From Coffea arabica (Eukaryota; Streptophyta; Magnoliopsida; Gentianales; Rubiaceae): a stretch of 64,000 nucleotides of DNA. The DNA is taken from the NCBI RefSeq assembly GCF_036785885.1, contig NC_092328.1, positions 13,600,111 through 13,664,110 on the forward strand, read 5' to 3'. A model generated the notes under the pieces. The model was not told the origin of the DNA and searched no databases. It saw only the letters and a program-made list of their open reading frames with translations. Positions 1 to 12,769 of the stretch are shown here, in pieces (position 1 is the stretch's first letter; each line of letters begins with the position of its first letter). The position numbers and the translations under genes are program-made.

Positions 1-70
1 CCTACAATGTAGCACATAAAAGATTGTAATATTTTTTATTAAACAAGTCTTTTATTTTAAAAATGGTATA

Positions 71-537
71 TTAGTTCTTAGATATTTCAATATACATACC
101 AAGTGTAAAATTCATAGTTGGCCGACCTCCAAATACATAATGCCTACGTTGCTCTTTCATAAATCTCATGTATCCACTTTCTTCCTTGGCTCGCTTGTAT
201 TGCATTCTTTCCAAACTTCCATTTCTTCTTCATTAAGTTCGAAAATATGATCATCATCATCATCCTCTTTTTCATCCTGCAGATTGATGGATTGGCACAA
301 TGATTCTTTTTCCCTTTGTATTGTACCTCTTGCACTTTTACCTTGAATCAAATGTCTCTTTAAAAGCTCTCTTATTTCTTTTGGATATGCCTCTACTTGT
401 CCTACTACATGTTCAATATGTTGTTTCATCCTTGTAATTCCTCCGTGTACGATTTTACCACAATAATTGTTGTAACCTTTCTGTAATTACCAATTGGAAT
501 AGCATGATCCCGAACCAATGTCTTGATTTGTAGCCAT
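71..537 (-). pseudogene. hAT transposase, N-terminal fragment with BED-type zinc finger
   Basis: Read on the minus strand from an ATG at 537, this looks like the start of a plant hAT-superfamily transposase, a DNA-cutting enzyme of cut-and-paste elements. A degenerate BED finger (YCGKIVHGGITRMKQH, about 470-415) is followed by a charged linker with an Asp-rich run and the family-typical segment ending in RAKEESGYMRFMKEQ. The first cysteine of the finger appears replaced, and several frame changes are needed: one in the finger region and one near 200. A stop lies at 71-73, so the DDE catalytic domain and the C-terminal dimerisation region are absent. A large LTR-like insertion lies 9 bases upstream of the ATG. 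The family call rests on the finger and linker pattern; that the copy is dead is clear from the breaks. Confidence 0.65.
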
Positions 538-1025
538 TTTACATTGTCCCTGTGACGACTCGTCCAGACCCTAGTACGAACCTTAGAGTTTAGTGGACCG
601 CCTGCCTGACTCTCGTTAGAACTCACTCACTCACTTATATTAACTTGAGAGATAAGATTTCACTAACTAAAATCATTAACTATCCATTATACTTAACTAC
701 ATTCCAAAAACTAAGCAAAGTTGTCTTAGTCTACAACATTTAATATGTACAATCCTTAAAGATAATAAAGTCTGCAAAACTATAACATTAAGTACAACAA
801 GATTCATTCCCATATAATTTCAGGTCTCAGGATTAAATTTCTGGCTACTTTTCACACCCATCCGTTACTCTTGTAAGGAAAAACAAACTAATGGGTTGAG
901 CAAGACCCAGTGAGGTTTCCATACAAGCAACAATCAATTAAACACTTAAACAAGTAACAAAATTTAGCAAATAAGAAACACTTCACTATATAAAAACTTT
1001 TAAAAGCATACAGTACCCGTATTAG

Positions 1026-1440
1026 CACTACAAGAAATTTGGTCATCAGTGACAACAATATGTCATCACAAGACATAGAAATGTTGTCACTAATGACTTT
1101 TATTGACGACTTTTGAGTTGTCACAGAGTCGTCACTATATCTCCGTCGGTAAAAGTATATAGTGACAACACAAAAAGTCGTCAGTGAATGGTTGTCATTA
1201 GTGACAACAATATGAAAGAGTTTTATTGACGATTTAGTATGTTGTCAGAGATGTATTGATCAAGGTTGTCACTGAAAAGTGTTAGAAGTTGTCACTTATA
1301 TGATCTACTTATTGACAATATTTGTTGTCACAATTGAAGTTTGGAGTTAGTGACAAGCTTTGTTGTCACAAAGAGTTTTTGATTCTTGTTATGCAACAGC
1401 TCTTTTTTGTCATTAGTGATCTTTAACATTGTCAGCTCCA
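1026..1440. repeat. Left subterminal repeats of the CACTA element
   Basis: About 400 bases packed with variants of GTTGTCACT, GTGACAAC and TTGACGAC on both strands, for example near 1045, 1083, 1162, 1190, 1265, 1318 and 1354. The same motifs recur at the opposite end. Such arrays are the usual transposase-binding regions of CACTA elements. Confidence 0.8.
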
Positions 1441-3808
1441 TTTCAATAAACTCACAATTTAGCATGGTAAATTATTTATCTAAAATAAATTGAAAGAAGT
1501 AATCTAAACAATCGATAATCAAAAGTAGTTGTTGCATTAGGCTACATGCCAATATAGCATATTAAGTACTCAAATGTCATAATGAGGTGCACATTACCCA
1601 ACAAAGGTCTATAAAAGTAACATTGTGCCCAAATATCACATATTCATAAGGTACGTTTACAAAAGGAATTAATTTTAAGAAACCAAAGAACATCCAAGCG
1701 GACCCTTGCATGAGAAATTGACTTTGTCTTCAACGTCCTTCAGTCATTGCTATAGATAGCTCCCAAAATTTTGTTTAAATAGCATTTATCTGTAACAAAG
1801 TAGTAAAACAAGTAGATAAGGGGAGGATTAAAACACTGAAGGAGAAGTAACAATACTTAGGTTGTTTAGCTAAAATATGCAATCCAATAAGAACCTCAAT
1901 AATTAAAGCTGTACATCAAAATCAGCCCCAAACTATTGCACAAAATCAGCTCAAGAAATAAGTACTGCTATTAAACTTCAGCTTCAAAGGAATAATATAA
2001 CAAGTTGATAATGCAACAAGTACTGCTATAAGTACTGCTATGAACAATATAACCAATTGATAAGACTACAAGCACAAACACTAAAGGAAAAGCAACTTTG
2101 ATTCGCTTGCTTAGCTAAACATTCAAATAAACTAAACTGAACTAAACCAAAACAATCCAAAGTAATGAATAGCAGAGGATACAACGTGTCAAGTATGATA
2201 ACCAAAGTAATATCAATCACGATACAAGGTGTCGAGCTATCCATTCATATAGGAGAAACTGAGGCAATGTGTACCTCATTTATATAAGAGAAACTGATGC
2301 AATGGGTATCGTGAGAAAGATGTCTATGGGTTGCTCAATCTTTACAACCCATTTCTCCAAACCACTAGAGGATGAATACATGGAGTGGTACTGCATAAAC
2401 AATATTAACATTATCAAAATCCATATACCCAAATTACTCCAATCACAAAAACAACTAAAAGCTACTGAAAAGCATTGGCATTGCCATGTAAATGCTTGTT
2501 AAAGCAGTAAATATTGTAAATTGCAAGACTTAATAGCTACCATCCAAGGTCAGAACTCATCACTATCCTAGCTTGTGCTCAAACACATTACCTCAATAAC
2601 ACCATCATATCGTACAAAAACTCAAATCACTTAAATATTTCAGAACAACATATGCTAAGCTTAGAGAGCACAAATTTCTATAATGAAAGATCCAAAGTTC
2701 AAAACTTTCAAAGTCAAATAAGAGAACTTTAAAAGCAGCAAATTAAAGAAAACAATTAAGTCACCTATTCGATAATCTTCATTGCCACTCTATCTTTAAC
2801 ACTTCCTCCTAGCTTCAAGAATTCAGTATTGCTTCAGATCTAACAAAGTAAATACTCGTCATCAATTCAAGTAAATAATAAGCTGAACATAACTATGAAA
2901 AATAATATGTTTGTTGAGAAAAAAAATTACCTCATAGCCAGTGGCATCAGATAGGCTATTGATTTATCAGGAACATTTATTTTTCAAGAAAGAAAAACAA
3001 GCACCCTGTCCTCTTCACCATATCTTATTTTATGCCCAAAGGTAGAATACTCTGAAAACCATTTCAAATTACACTTCAAATCACAAACTACTCCTAAGTA
3101 TAAACTACTTTGCCATACTTAAGTAACCAAAACTGAATTGCATGGAGAAATAAAGATAATTAAGGTAAGAACATAAATGATAATTTGAACCAAAAAGCCC
3201 AGGAATTACCCATCCACAATGGCATAACATATGTATAAACTACTTCACCATACTTAAGTAACCAAAGTTGAATTGCACAGATCACATACAAAAGTTGAAC
3301 TAATCTTTCCCTATTTTCTGTGGGCATTCTCCTATAGTTTTGTACAAGTAGGAACGCAAGGGAAAAATTTGACTGTGGTAATAGAAGAAATCAGAGCATT
3401 ACTGTTCCTCACTGCTTCTTTGCTAACATTTTTATGAGCCCCTTAATAATTTTACCAAACCACATCAAATTCATGATAGAAAGAGCGCAAGGAACAACAA
3501 ATACTAGAAAATAACCAACTGAATGCATCTGGATGACCTGACTATAATGAATGTAAACATGGTGAAACATGTAAACAAACAACAAAATCCTTGCCATCAG
3601 CCAACCAAAAAAAATAAAGAGACCGTTAATTAGGTAGGCATTGGACCTCTTCAATCCAGAAATATCAAGATGCCATCTCATGTTGATTTATGGGGTAGTC
3701 ATTTCTGATATGAGGACCATGAATATATAAAGCTGCCCCTTCCCAGTAAATACAAAATATGCTACAGAAACTCCAAAAAGACTGTGATGGACAATATACT
3801 CTAGTGTC

Positions 3809-3815
<7 letters not shown>

Positions 3816-3868
<53 letters not shown>
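3816..3868. repeat. (GA)n microsatellite
   Basis: An uninterrupted run of GA dinucleotides of about 53 bases inside the CACTA element, preceded by a short GT stretch. It is likely to vary in length between individuals. Confidence 0.97.
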
Positions 3869-3870
<2 letters not shown>

Positions 3871-4049
3871 AAGGAGTTGATATAGAAACAGGTGCATGCC
3901 TCTATGTATGGTTGTTTTACTTATGACCTGTACCAATATTACCCCAGACCATTCAACAAACGGAGTCATGGTCTGGTTTCATTTCAGCCCACAACCTAAC
4001 TAAAAACCATACCAACTGCCTAACTCAGCCCTTTTAATTGTTCTAGTTT

Positions 4050-4587
4050 TTAGAATAATGACTGAAAAACTAAACTGATAATAGAAGCTTCAAGCACAAT
4101 AAATTTTTCATTGAGGCCAGAAAGAATGAGCATAAGAGCACTTCCAACATCACCAACCCTTTCCAGCAAGAAGGAAGCTGCATCTACAATTCCATATTCC
4201 TGACAGAGGCGTAAACAGATCTCTACTCTATAGCTTGACAAAATGACATAGTGACAACTCTAACTAAACCATAGATACACAAGATTAACTAAGCCATAAA
4301 CTTTTAAAGGGAGAAAAATAAATTATAAGTTGTTAACATGATAAACCAGAGCTTGCTTGTTCACCGGCACAACAATAAACATACAAGTCCATTGAGCATA
4401 TATGACAGCAGCTTGCCACGCGCATGATTAATAATACATCCCTCCTTTCAAGAACTTCATCCACAGTTGAAGATATACTCACCTCAAGATAGTGTTCTGT
4501 CACTTCATCTATCAGCTGAATTGGCTTACTGCGGAGCAATTTTGGGAAATCATTCAATTCTTCAAGGAACGTCTTAATTCTATCTGA
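4050..4587 (-). pseudogene. VPS8: VPS8-like exon fragments captured in the CACTA element
   Basis: Two exon-like blocks on the minus strand match plant Vps8, a subunit of the CORVET tethering complex that acts in endosome-to-vacuole trafficking. The first (4587-4483) begins after a TAG acceptor, encodes a stretch containing LNDFPKLLRSKPIQLIDEV, and ends at a good GTGAGT donor. The second (about 4240-4070) encodes CLRLCQEYGIVDAASFLLE followed by RVGDVGSALMLILSGLNEKF, a very conserved Vps8 segment. The coding that normally joins the two blocks is not seen; intron-like sequence lies between them. No start, no N-terminal beta-propeller and no RING end are present. It is a transduplicated fragment, not a working gene. 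The identification is from remembered family sequence, and the order and strand of the two blocks agree with it. Confidence 0.75.
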
Positions 4588-4664
4588 CTAATGCTTTGCC
4601 ATCCTTCCACTCGAAAAATGTAAACTACCATATTTTCTTAAGCAAGAAAATTTGAGATTTCCAG

Positions 4665-4940
4665 TTGTGTGAACTTCAACAAGTGTATTCAAATAAAGAA
4701 AAAGGCTCTCTGGGTGAGAGTGTAACTGAGAAATTACCATCAGAGTTTGCACAAAATTACCTGTCTAATTTGACCAGATCACCAATCCTTGAAAAGACTG
4801 CTGCTTGGAAGGCTTCTGAATCAGTTTCACTCATTCTCCCCCTACCAAGTCCAGCCGTAGCTGATTTTGTACAAAAAATCGTTGAGAAGCAGCAAGTCCT
4901 TCCCAAGTGGGCCAAAAAGTCAAGGATACAATTAATCTAG
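4665..4940 (+). pseudogene. Captured exon-like ORF, unknown origin, inside the CACTA element
   Basis: An open frame begins exactly after a splice-acceptor-like TTTCCAG at 4658-4664 and runs 91 codons to a stop. It has no ATG at its start, so it looks like a terminal exon rather than a whole gene. The protein is mixed in composition, with segments such as PILEKTAAWKASESVSLILP and VEKQQVLPKWAKKSR, and no domain I recognise. It lies on the opposite strand from the VPS8 pieces about 80 bases away, so it was either captured separately or rearranged. The exon reading is an inference from the acceptor and the protein-like composition. Confidence 0.4.
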
Positions 4941-6519
4941 GGGATTCACGATAACTAGGCAAAAAATTTTCCCTAATTTTTTCCCTAAGTTAAGATTTAG
5001 GGCAATAAAATTTCAGGGGATGAAAAGTTTAATCATATAAATAACCATAAAATTACACCCTCAATGCAGGTTCAACAAGAATGCAGGTAGAAATTTTCAG
5101 AAAATAAAAAAAAACAAGCGTAGGGCCAAAATATTTGCAAACTATCTTAGAGACAAAGAAGAGAGGGAAAGAACTAACCTTTGGATAAAGAGTCCGAATC
5201 TCATTCAACAAAATCGTCTTTTGACCGAAGCCAATCAGTCCAGGGAAGGCAATTGGCCTTAGGCCTTAGCTTAGCCGATTTGGTTCTTGGGTTTGTTGAT
5301 TCCCTGATTACTGCCCTAAGACTTTCCGTTCAGTGACATTCACAGGTCTTCTGTTCCCAGGACATTGACTTAAATAAAAGCGTGTACTGATCAGGGCTCA
5401 ACAAAGTCTCCTGCCGGCGATGACTCGGGAAGAGTCATCCTTTAGACTCATTCTCCTATCGGAGGAAGATGCTGGGCGCTGCAGGTCTCGTTTTTTCACT
5501 AAGCCACTAAGATCTGACTCAACATCGGCCCGCAGAGACTTGGAGAATTACTTGGTCTTCAATGCCCAAGAGCCACGGTACTTCACTGGTCTTCAATTGT
5601 CGAAGAGATCGAGAGTGTGGTAGAGGTGGAGGTGGAGGTGAAAATGGAAGTGGAAGTGGGGGTGAAGCCGTGGATGTAGAGGTGAGTGTGGGCTGACGGG
5701 CTGAGTAAAAGTGAGGTGATTTGTGAGAGTCTGAGAGAGAGTTCAACACTTAGAAAAGTTATTGTTTTGCATCTACATAGTACAAGAGACTTGGACAAAT
5801 TTGCGCCTCTTTTTTTTCCTTGAATTTTAAAATTGTGCCACTTTGTTTTTGTCTTGAATTTTAACTAGATTTGGACATCATAATTCCCCCCTTTTTACAC
5901 AAGAAAAATTGGTGCAATTTTGTCTTTTATAATTGTATTTGAAATATAGATTTCATTTTTATTCATTATTTTTGTGTCACAATTTTAAAAATTTTAGTAT
6001 GATTAAAAATTCTAGTATGAGTGGCAAAATTTTTTAAATTCATATAAATGGAAAAGCATTTTAATAAAATTTAACTAGTTCTTATAGGTGCTAAAACTTT
6101 ATATCAATTATAACTACTATTTATAAAACTTCACTATTAATCCATTATCTTCAAATAAGAAAAAAAAATGCACAATTCAACTAATACATAAAGTGTATTA
6201 GTTAATTAACTAAGGAGTTTAGGATTTATCCACTTCGATAACCAGTTCAATTTGAAAACTCTTATTTATATTCATATCAAATTAACTAATAATCATTCTA
6301 AGTTAAGTAGTCACAAGTTTATTTACACTAATGATTTTTTTATTTTTTAATTATTTTTTATTCTAATGAAGTTATTACATATACAAGAAAATTAAACTAA
6401 TAAGGAGGCTCATAAGTATACAACAGTTAAAAATCATTACAGAACACATAATGATTACAAAAAATTAGGAATAATAGTTGCAAAAAGCAATAAATATTTT
6501 AAATCAAACAGTGATAAGA

Positions 6520-6816
6520 CTAGGTTGTCACTAACGGCTATATAATGTTATCAGTGACAACAAGAGCAAAGTTGTCAAAGAAAGTGCTATTAATACTGAC
6601 GACTTTTAGAAAGTTGTCACTATTGCAGTTCCCGCTCTCTTCGTGACTCTTGGCGGGAATCGAATTGTGACAACAATGCAAGGTCGTCACTGATGTGTTG
6701 GCTTCCTTGACTCAATTGTGACAACTTGCCGTATTGTGGTTAAAGGACCCCATTCTGTGACGACTTTTTTTCATCACTGAGAAATGTTGTCACTAATGAC
6801 CAAATTTCTTGTAGTG
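6520..6816. repeat. Right subterminal repeats of the CACTA element
   Basis: Mirror of the left array: motifs such as GTTGTCACTA, GTGACAAC and GACGACTTTT recur through the last 300 bases up to the inverted terminus. The unit is shared with the left array, which confirms the two ends belong together. Confidence 0.8.
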
Positions 6817-9431
6817 TAGAGCCACTTCAATATATTACACACTCCGCCGAGCTCCTCCTTATATCCTCCAAAACAATAAACACTTCCCTCACTTAGATAG
6901 CCATATTAGTAATCTGCTACTCCGTGGTAATATTCGAACATACCGAAACACTTACCTAAAGCTACCATCCTATCCGACCAAACCCTTTTCTGGCTCGAAT
7001 AGTCCGTTGAACAGAGGGTTTTGGGGCCCGATTCAGCCGGTGTGGTAAAGTACACACACAACTTACAGTCATGCACACTTACAATAATACTTTGTCAATT
7101 ATCAACCTTCAAACTCAAACTAAGTTAGGTGTGATAAAGTACACTCTTAGTTTAGAAGACGAGGGACAATTGAAAACTTCACAATACACTTTATAATGAA
7201 TCACTAGTAATATTTTTGTAGTAAACAATTCATCATATAACATCACTTAAGAAACACAAACAATTAACACACACATACGGAAACACGTAGGCAATTTAAA
7301 CACATCAATATGGAAACACTCACCCAAAGTATTTTGAGTTCACATCTTGGTGCTTGGATATTTATAAACTTATTAGATATTTATAAACTTATTAGTCTAC
7401 TTATTATTTTCCCCAAATGGTGAAGTTAAGGCTCATATGATTATTTGGACTAAAGCATATATATGTGTATATATAATCTAGGATGTTTAAATGTGTATAT
7501 ATATAGGGAGTTTTAAGGTGATCTTAGTACTTATCTTATTCTCGTACATCAAAGTTTCAAGTCTAGGCAACTTTAATCTTTTAAGCCCTAAAATTCCTTA
7601 TTTTATCAAAGTAAAGTAAGGTAAGGTGGTTATATGGCAATAAAAGTTGGAATTTAGGTTCTAAATATCATTTTAAAAATCAAGATTCAAAGTTAGTAAG
7701 TTTTCTAGAATTTAGCAGTTTAGAAATCTTATGAATTTGCTTGATTTCATTCTAGATTTTGGATGAATTTTACAAGTAAAACTTTTATAAGGTAACCTAA
7801 AGAGGTTTGATCAGTTTTGGTTCATTCCCACCTTAGTAATTCAAAATTAAAACCTAGAATCTAAGTACTAAATTAGGATTGTTCAAAACATATTTTTTGC
7901 AGGACATGCTTCATGTTTTCAGTCCAAAGTTCACCATTTCTTTGTTCAAATCTCCTTCAATCCAACCTGGATTTTACCATTATACTTAATAGATTGTTCT
8001 TAGTTCAAAGTTTGATTAAAATCCCCTAAAATTTCCAGAAAACAGCTTGAACTCTTCAACAATCCCAAATTGTCCAAACAGTCTTGTAAGCTCAACTAAC
8101 TCCAAATTTCTTCCCAAAGACTCGATATTTCTTCTCAAATCAAGGTAGGCATAATATACAGAGCAAAACAGAGTACCATAGGATAATTTTAACCAATATT
8201 GGCATAAACTTCAGTTCACAAGTTGGTAGTTAAGTCTGGGAGAACACAACCAGTCTTTCGGGTTTCAAAACTGAAATTCCAGCCACGTATCTTCCAAGAT
8301 TTTTATTCAATCTACCAAGTTATTAACCAAATCCAACATGCAATCACATAAACATTGAAATGAAAACATGTAGCTTCGAAAATCCAGCAAAACTTTCCAA
8401 GAATCTTTGTTTCAAAACAAGAATCACAGCTACATTCCATCGGAGAAGCTAACAACCATGCAATTTAATCAATTCAGCCCCATTAACCGAATTTTCAGCA
8501 AAAATTAATGAGCAAGCAACTATTATTTCAACCATACAAACATACCAGATTCTATATAAACAGTTGTCATGATATAAAACATGACATCTTAGCAAAAATT
8601 CACTCAAAATTCAAGGTAAAAGCTGAAAGTTACAGCTTTATGCAATTGGTCAAGAGCTTGGAAAAATTCCAGCAAAGCAGTGAGCATGTACCAACATTTC
8701 AGCCATAAAATCCACCTCTTTAAACTTCAAATGTAACATGCTTGCTAAGATAACATGTTATAAAGTATATTGAACCACCATATGATATTTTGCAGCCAAA
8801 ATTTGTGGAGGAAAATTGGAAAAATTCCACCTTCCTTGCTCGACCAGCCTATCAGAATTTTCCAGTAAGTTCTTTCAAAATTCTCATCCAAGTTGCCAAC
8901 TTTTCTCTAGATTCAAAGGTAAAACATACTATATCTCATATAAAACAAGAGAATAGGCATATAAAATGAAGTCCAAGTAAAAATTCCTCCAAAAATTTTG
9001 AATGACAAACGGCATAACTATCTCTCCTTCTCTCGGCCAAAATAGAAATTTTCTAGCAAGTGATCAGTCTTTAAATAAGATTTTTCTTCAACAAAACTCA
9101 CTTTTCTTAGCTAAAAACCAACATGCAACATGGTAATTAAGAATATTAGAAGAATGACGGGTATTACTACAATTTTTACCTCCCTTTTCTGTGCAAATCT
9201 CAGCTGGAAAATGCAGATAGCTTACTTCCTTCTCTCTCGGCTCCTCAAGGAAATCGCACCAAGTTTTCTCTACTTTCTCCCCTCAATGCAGCTAGTTTGA
9301 ACACCAAGAAATTGAAATATCTTCCTCACTTTCAACTCTCTCTCGTGTGGTGAAGTGAAAAGAGAAAATTATTTTAACTCTCTCCCTCACTCTCTCGGTT
9401 GCAAGCTGGAGAAATAAGGAACCAGGAATGT

Positions 9432-9453
9432 TCTCTCTCTCTCTCTCTCTCTC
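9432..9453. repeat. (CT)n microsatellite
   Basis: A short CT run of about 22 bases in the right part of the LTR-like segment, in a CT-rich neighbourhood. Confidence 0.9.
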
Positions 9454-10950
9454 GGTTAAGAGTTGTTTTGCATGTCAAGAGACAAATGAATTGGTGTAAG
9501 CTTGGTTTAATAGTTGGACAAATGTCCAACTCGTGCCAAGTGTCAAATGCATGAACAAATAAAATTTTAAACCTTGCACTTTCATTCCATCTCACTATTA
9601 CCCTACTAGTTTCTTGTCTAATTCGTATTAAATTTCCATGAATGTTAATCATACTTAAATTTGAAGTAATCTAATACACTTAAGTCTACAACAATCAATT
9701 AAACATTCCAAGTAGTCGATAATCAAATGAACTTGCATATTCAAAAATTCTAATGGTAATGTACGCAATTAGGTATAAATTTTTGAGCTCTCGCACTACA
9801 AACTTCTATTATTCACTTCTCAAGTAGTAAAAAAAATTAAACACTTAAATTCATCAATAATAAAGTATATAAAAATTAAAATAAAAGCATGAAATTTACA
9901 CAAAATTTTTGGGTTCTCACAGTCCCTACATTAGTTAAATAATTGTAGATGTGATGTTAAACATGCTAATACGTATTATTTAGATAACAATAAAATTATT
10001 TTTTTATTATATCAATATATTAATTTTTTTATGATCAAATTTAATTATGCAAGATAATTATGCTTTCACAATTTGCAGACTTCATTTTTGTTTAACTTAG
10101 TGGAACTTGTAAGTAAACTCTTTTTTTCTACCTTTTTCTAATTAATTTGCGTAAAATCGTTTTAACCAACATAATTGAGATGTATGAAATAAATAAATTA
10201 CATTTCTGATCATTACAAGTTATCTAAATAGTGACTATATATTTTCTAAACTAAAACTTAGATAAGAGACTATTGATATTATAAAAATGAATTAAATATA
10301 CAATTATCAATTTAATCAAATTAATCATCTACTTAACAATATATATAAAAGTGCCAAAATGCATCACATAAATTCATGAATATCTAAATATCACATCTAA
10401 ATACTAAATCCAAAAATAAAGCATTAAAATTGAGAAAATAATTTGAAAGAAAATGCAACCTTTTGGCCTGATGATTGAACTTAAAATTAGGAGTCCAATC
10501 TCCTAGTTACTGGGGCCAAACTTAGACTTCAAGACCTTTTAATTTTTTCTTCTTTTTTTTTTTTCTTGTCTTTGGCTCCACTAGAAAAGCCCTACTACTC
10601 CAATTTCAGCTTCGTTCTTCTCACTCCAATTTCAAGATCATTCCTTTTGTTCTTTCTTCTCCTCCTTGCTTTGTTTCCGATGATGTTCACAAAAGGCAGA
10701 GACAATTCCCACTACAATTTCAGACCACCTCCCGCTCAATCACTTCCAACTCTAGCTATAATTTTAGCAATAATTTCTCTATTCTTTCCTATTTTCGATG
10801 TAGTAAACTCACTTCGAGAAGCATGAGTTTAATCAAGACAACCCCATGCATTGCTTGATACTTTGATTGAAGACAAATTAGTGATGAAATTGTCGATACG
10901 TTTCTCCGCTGCTTGATTATCTATTGTACTCTACTTTCTATACCCTATCT

Positions 10951-10993
10951 TCCCCTTCCCTTTCCCCTTCCCCTTCCCCTTCCCCTTCCCCTT
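10951..10993. repeat. (CCCCTT)n simple repeat
   Basis: Seven imperfect copies of the hexamer CCCCTT in a row. Confidence 0.95.
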
Positions 10994-11249
10994 GTCTTTG
11001 TGGCTGAGAAAGAAAAGAATAAAGCTTGAGGGGAAGGACGTTTGATAACTTTGAACCTTTTGTTGGTACTTATTATGAGGGTTTGAATTCATATGGCAAT
11101 AATTGAGTTGGTTGCAGTAACTTTTTGTTGTTTTCATTCACTTTTTTGATCACTTTCCCTAATCTTTCTTTTCACTTTTTGTTTGTGTTTGATTCCGAGT
11201 TGAATTGTCAAGAATCGCCTGACTCTTGTTGGTTTCTCGTTTCGCAGTT

Positions 11250-11277
11250 ATGACTTGGTCAATATCGACCGAGTCAT
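11250..11277. repeat. 28-base imperfect palindrome
   Basis: ATGACTTGGTC and GACCGAGTCAT face each other across six bases, an 11-base stem with one G-T type mismatch. It lies upstream of the PMD-type remnant; no function is evident. Confidence 0.7.
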
Positions 11278-12221
11278 GGCAATTCAATATCGAGACTAGT
11301 AAATAGTTGATTCGGGTATCAATCTCGTAGTGGCATGCCCCGTTCCGATTATGACTCGCCAGATATGTCTCAGTGTCCGCCAATATGGCGAACCATGATC
11401 GTTGCGATTCAAATAGGCTTATGGATGAATACATAACATGGTACCATAATCGGATTGTCTACTACATTACATCTCCTGCATCACAGTAGTCGCAGCATGA
11501 CGGCCATTGAGGGGATGAGGGATACTTCGACTATTTGGAAGTTATTGCAACTTTTTTATTTAATTTTCACTATATTTTATATTTGAAAATTACCTTAACT
11601 AAATCACTGTAATATACAAATTTTTCTTTCAATAAGTTGATACTGTGTCCCAGATAGTATGGATGTGTAATAGGTACCTCAACCCGACCGATCCTTTGCA
11701 CTGTTCAATATCTCGGTCTTACGTTGATACGGGTGGAGATTTTCGAGACACTACGGTACTTGAATTAGGGAGTGCGAATGGTAGTTAGACCCTTTAAGCG
11801 TTAAGAAGTCAGACCATCTACTTCTTATACTGCCCCATTCGAGATGCTTATCGAGCATCTACCTAGATAGGTGCGTGGAAGGAACCAAAAAGGTAGGCAT
11901 TGGAAAGAAGCATCTTGATACATGATGATGACGTTCCTGTTATTCAGGATACTTAGGTGGCGTTTGCTAAGAGGGTTTTGGAATGGAGAATTAAAATAAA
12001 CCCCATAATTATTGTTTTGATTGCTATTATCGGAATTGGGATTTTGGAATCATATCTAAAAATTTGAAATTCCCTAATTCCCTAGTAACTTAAAGGGTTT
12101 TGGACAAAATCAAGTCTGATTCCTATCTAATTTATCAAAAACTAGGGATGGCAATTGGGACAGCTGCCCTGTGGGGTTCCCCTCGCTTAGAAACGGTGCC
12201 CATCTCGCCACTTGTTAAAAA

Positions 12222-12766
12222 ATTAATATATAATTTTATATATTAAATATTATAATTACAATATTTAATTATAACTATATATTTTATTATAATATTAGTA
12301 TAATTATATAATATATTTATAATTATTATATACACATAAATAATAAATAATATAAAAATATATTATAATTATTGAATTAAATATTATTATATTATAATTA
12401 TATTATAATTATTTAATTAAAATATAATTAAAATTAAAATTAAATATAATATATATTATAATTATACATATAATATTATATAATAATATATTTATATTAT
12501 TTATAAATATATATTATATGTGTATATAATTAGTATATAATAATATATTATATAATTGTAATTATAATTATAATATATTTACAATTATATTTAATATATA
12601 ATATACATTATAATTATATAACATATTAGTATAATTAATATTTATATATATATTTGTATTATAATATTAGTATAATTATATGTAATAGTATATATAATAT
12701 TTAATTTAATTAGTTACAAATTTATAATAATGATATTATTAGTTATATGTATTATATAATGAGTAA
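12222..12766. repeat. Very AT-rich low-complexity block
   Basis: More than 500 bases made almost only of A and T in short irregular repeats of ATTATA, TATAAT and related words, inside the Harbinger-like element. It probably grew by slippage. Confidence 0.9.
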
Positions 12767-12769
12767 ATC

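Larger units (their letters stand above)
1026..6816. mobile_element. CACTA (En/Spm-type) DNA transposon, 5.8 kb, non-autonomous
   Basis: The left end begins CACTACAAGAAATTTGGTCA and the right end is its exact reverse complement, giving a 20-base terminal inverted repeat. TAG flanks both sides (1023-1025 and 6817-6819), the 3-bp duplication typical of CACTA elements. Both subterminal regions hold many short motifs around GTTGTCACTAATGAC in both orientations, which in this superfamily bind the transposase. I see no transposase gene inside. The interior instead carries exon-like pieces of host genes, including VPS8, so this looks like a gene-capturing element that needs enzymes from elsewhere. 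Intact ends and duplication suggest it is not ancient. Confidence 0.9.
551..9921. mobile_element. LTR-like segment (probable solo LTR), split by a CACTA element
   Basis: The segment starts TGTGACGACTCG and ends GGGTTCTCACA, so it has TG...CA ends. The same five bases, GTCCC, lie directly outside it at 546-550 and 9922-9926, as expected for integrase-mediated insertion. With the nested CACTA element and its duplication removed, about 3.6 kb remains. I saw no second copy of the ends, no primer-binding site and no gag-pol reading frame, so a solo LTR of a long-LTR Gypsy-type element fits best. The ORFs inside are short and unrelated to known proteins. Strand cannot be set without an internal region. 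A non-autonomous LTR element without coding capacity is the alternative. Confidence 0.65.
9927..11384. other. AT-rich spacer without a supported gene
   Basis: Apart from the simple repeat at 10951-10993 and the palindrome at 11250-11277, I see nothing assignable. The sequence just right of 9926 should be the original 5' flank of the hAT fragment, cut off by the LTR insertion. Confidence 0.6.

Noticed and set aside
1026..1440. CRISPR-like array (many short repeats)
   Set aside because: The repeats are irregular, in both orientations, and mirrored at the other end of a CACTA element; plant nuclear DNA.
10566..10826. 86-codon hydrophobic ORF that looks like a small membrane protein
   Set aside because: It starts at TTG, not ATG, in T-rich sequence, and has no family features or gene context.
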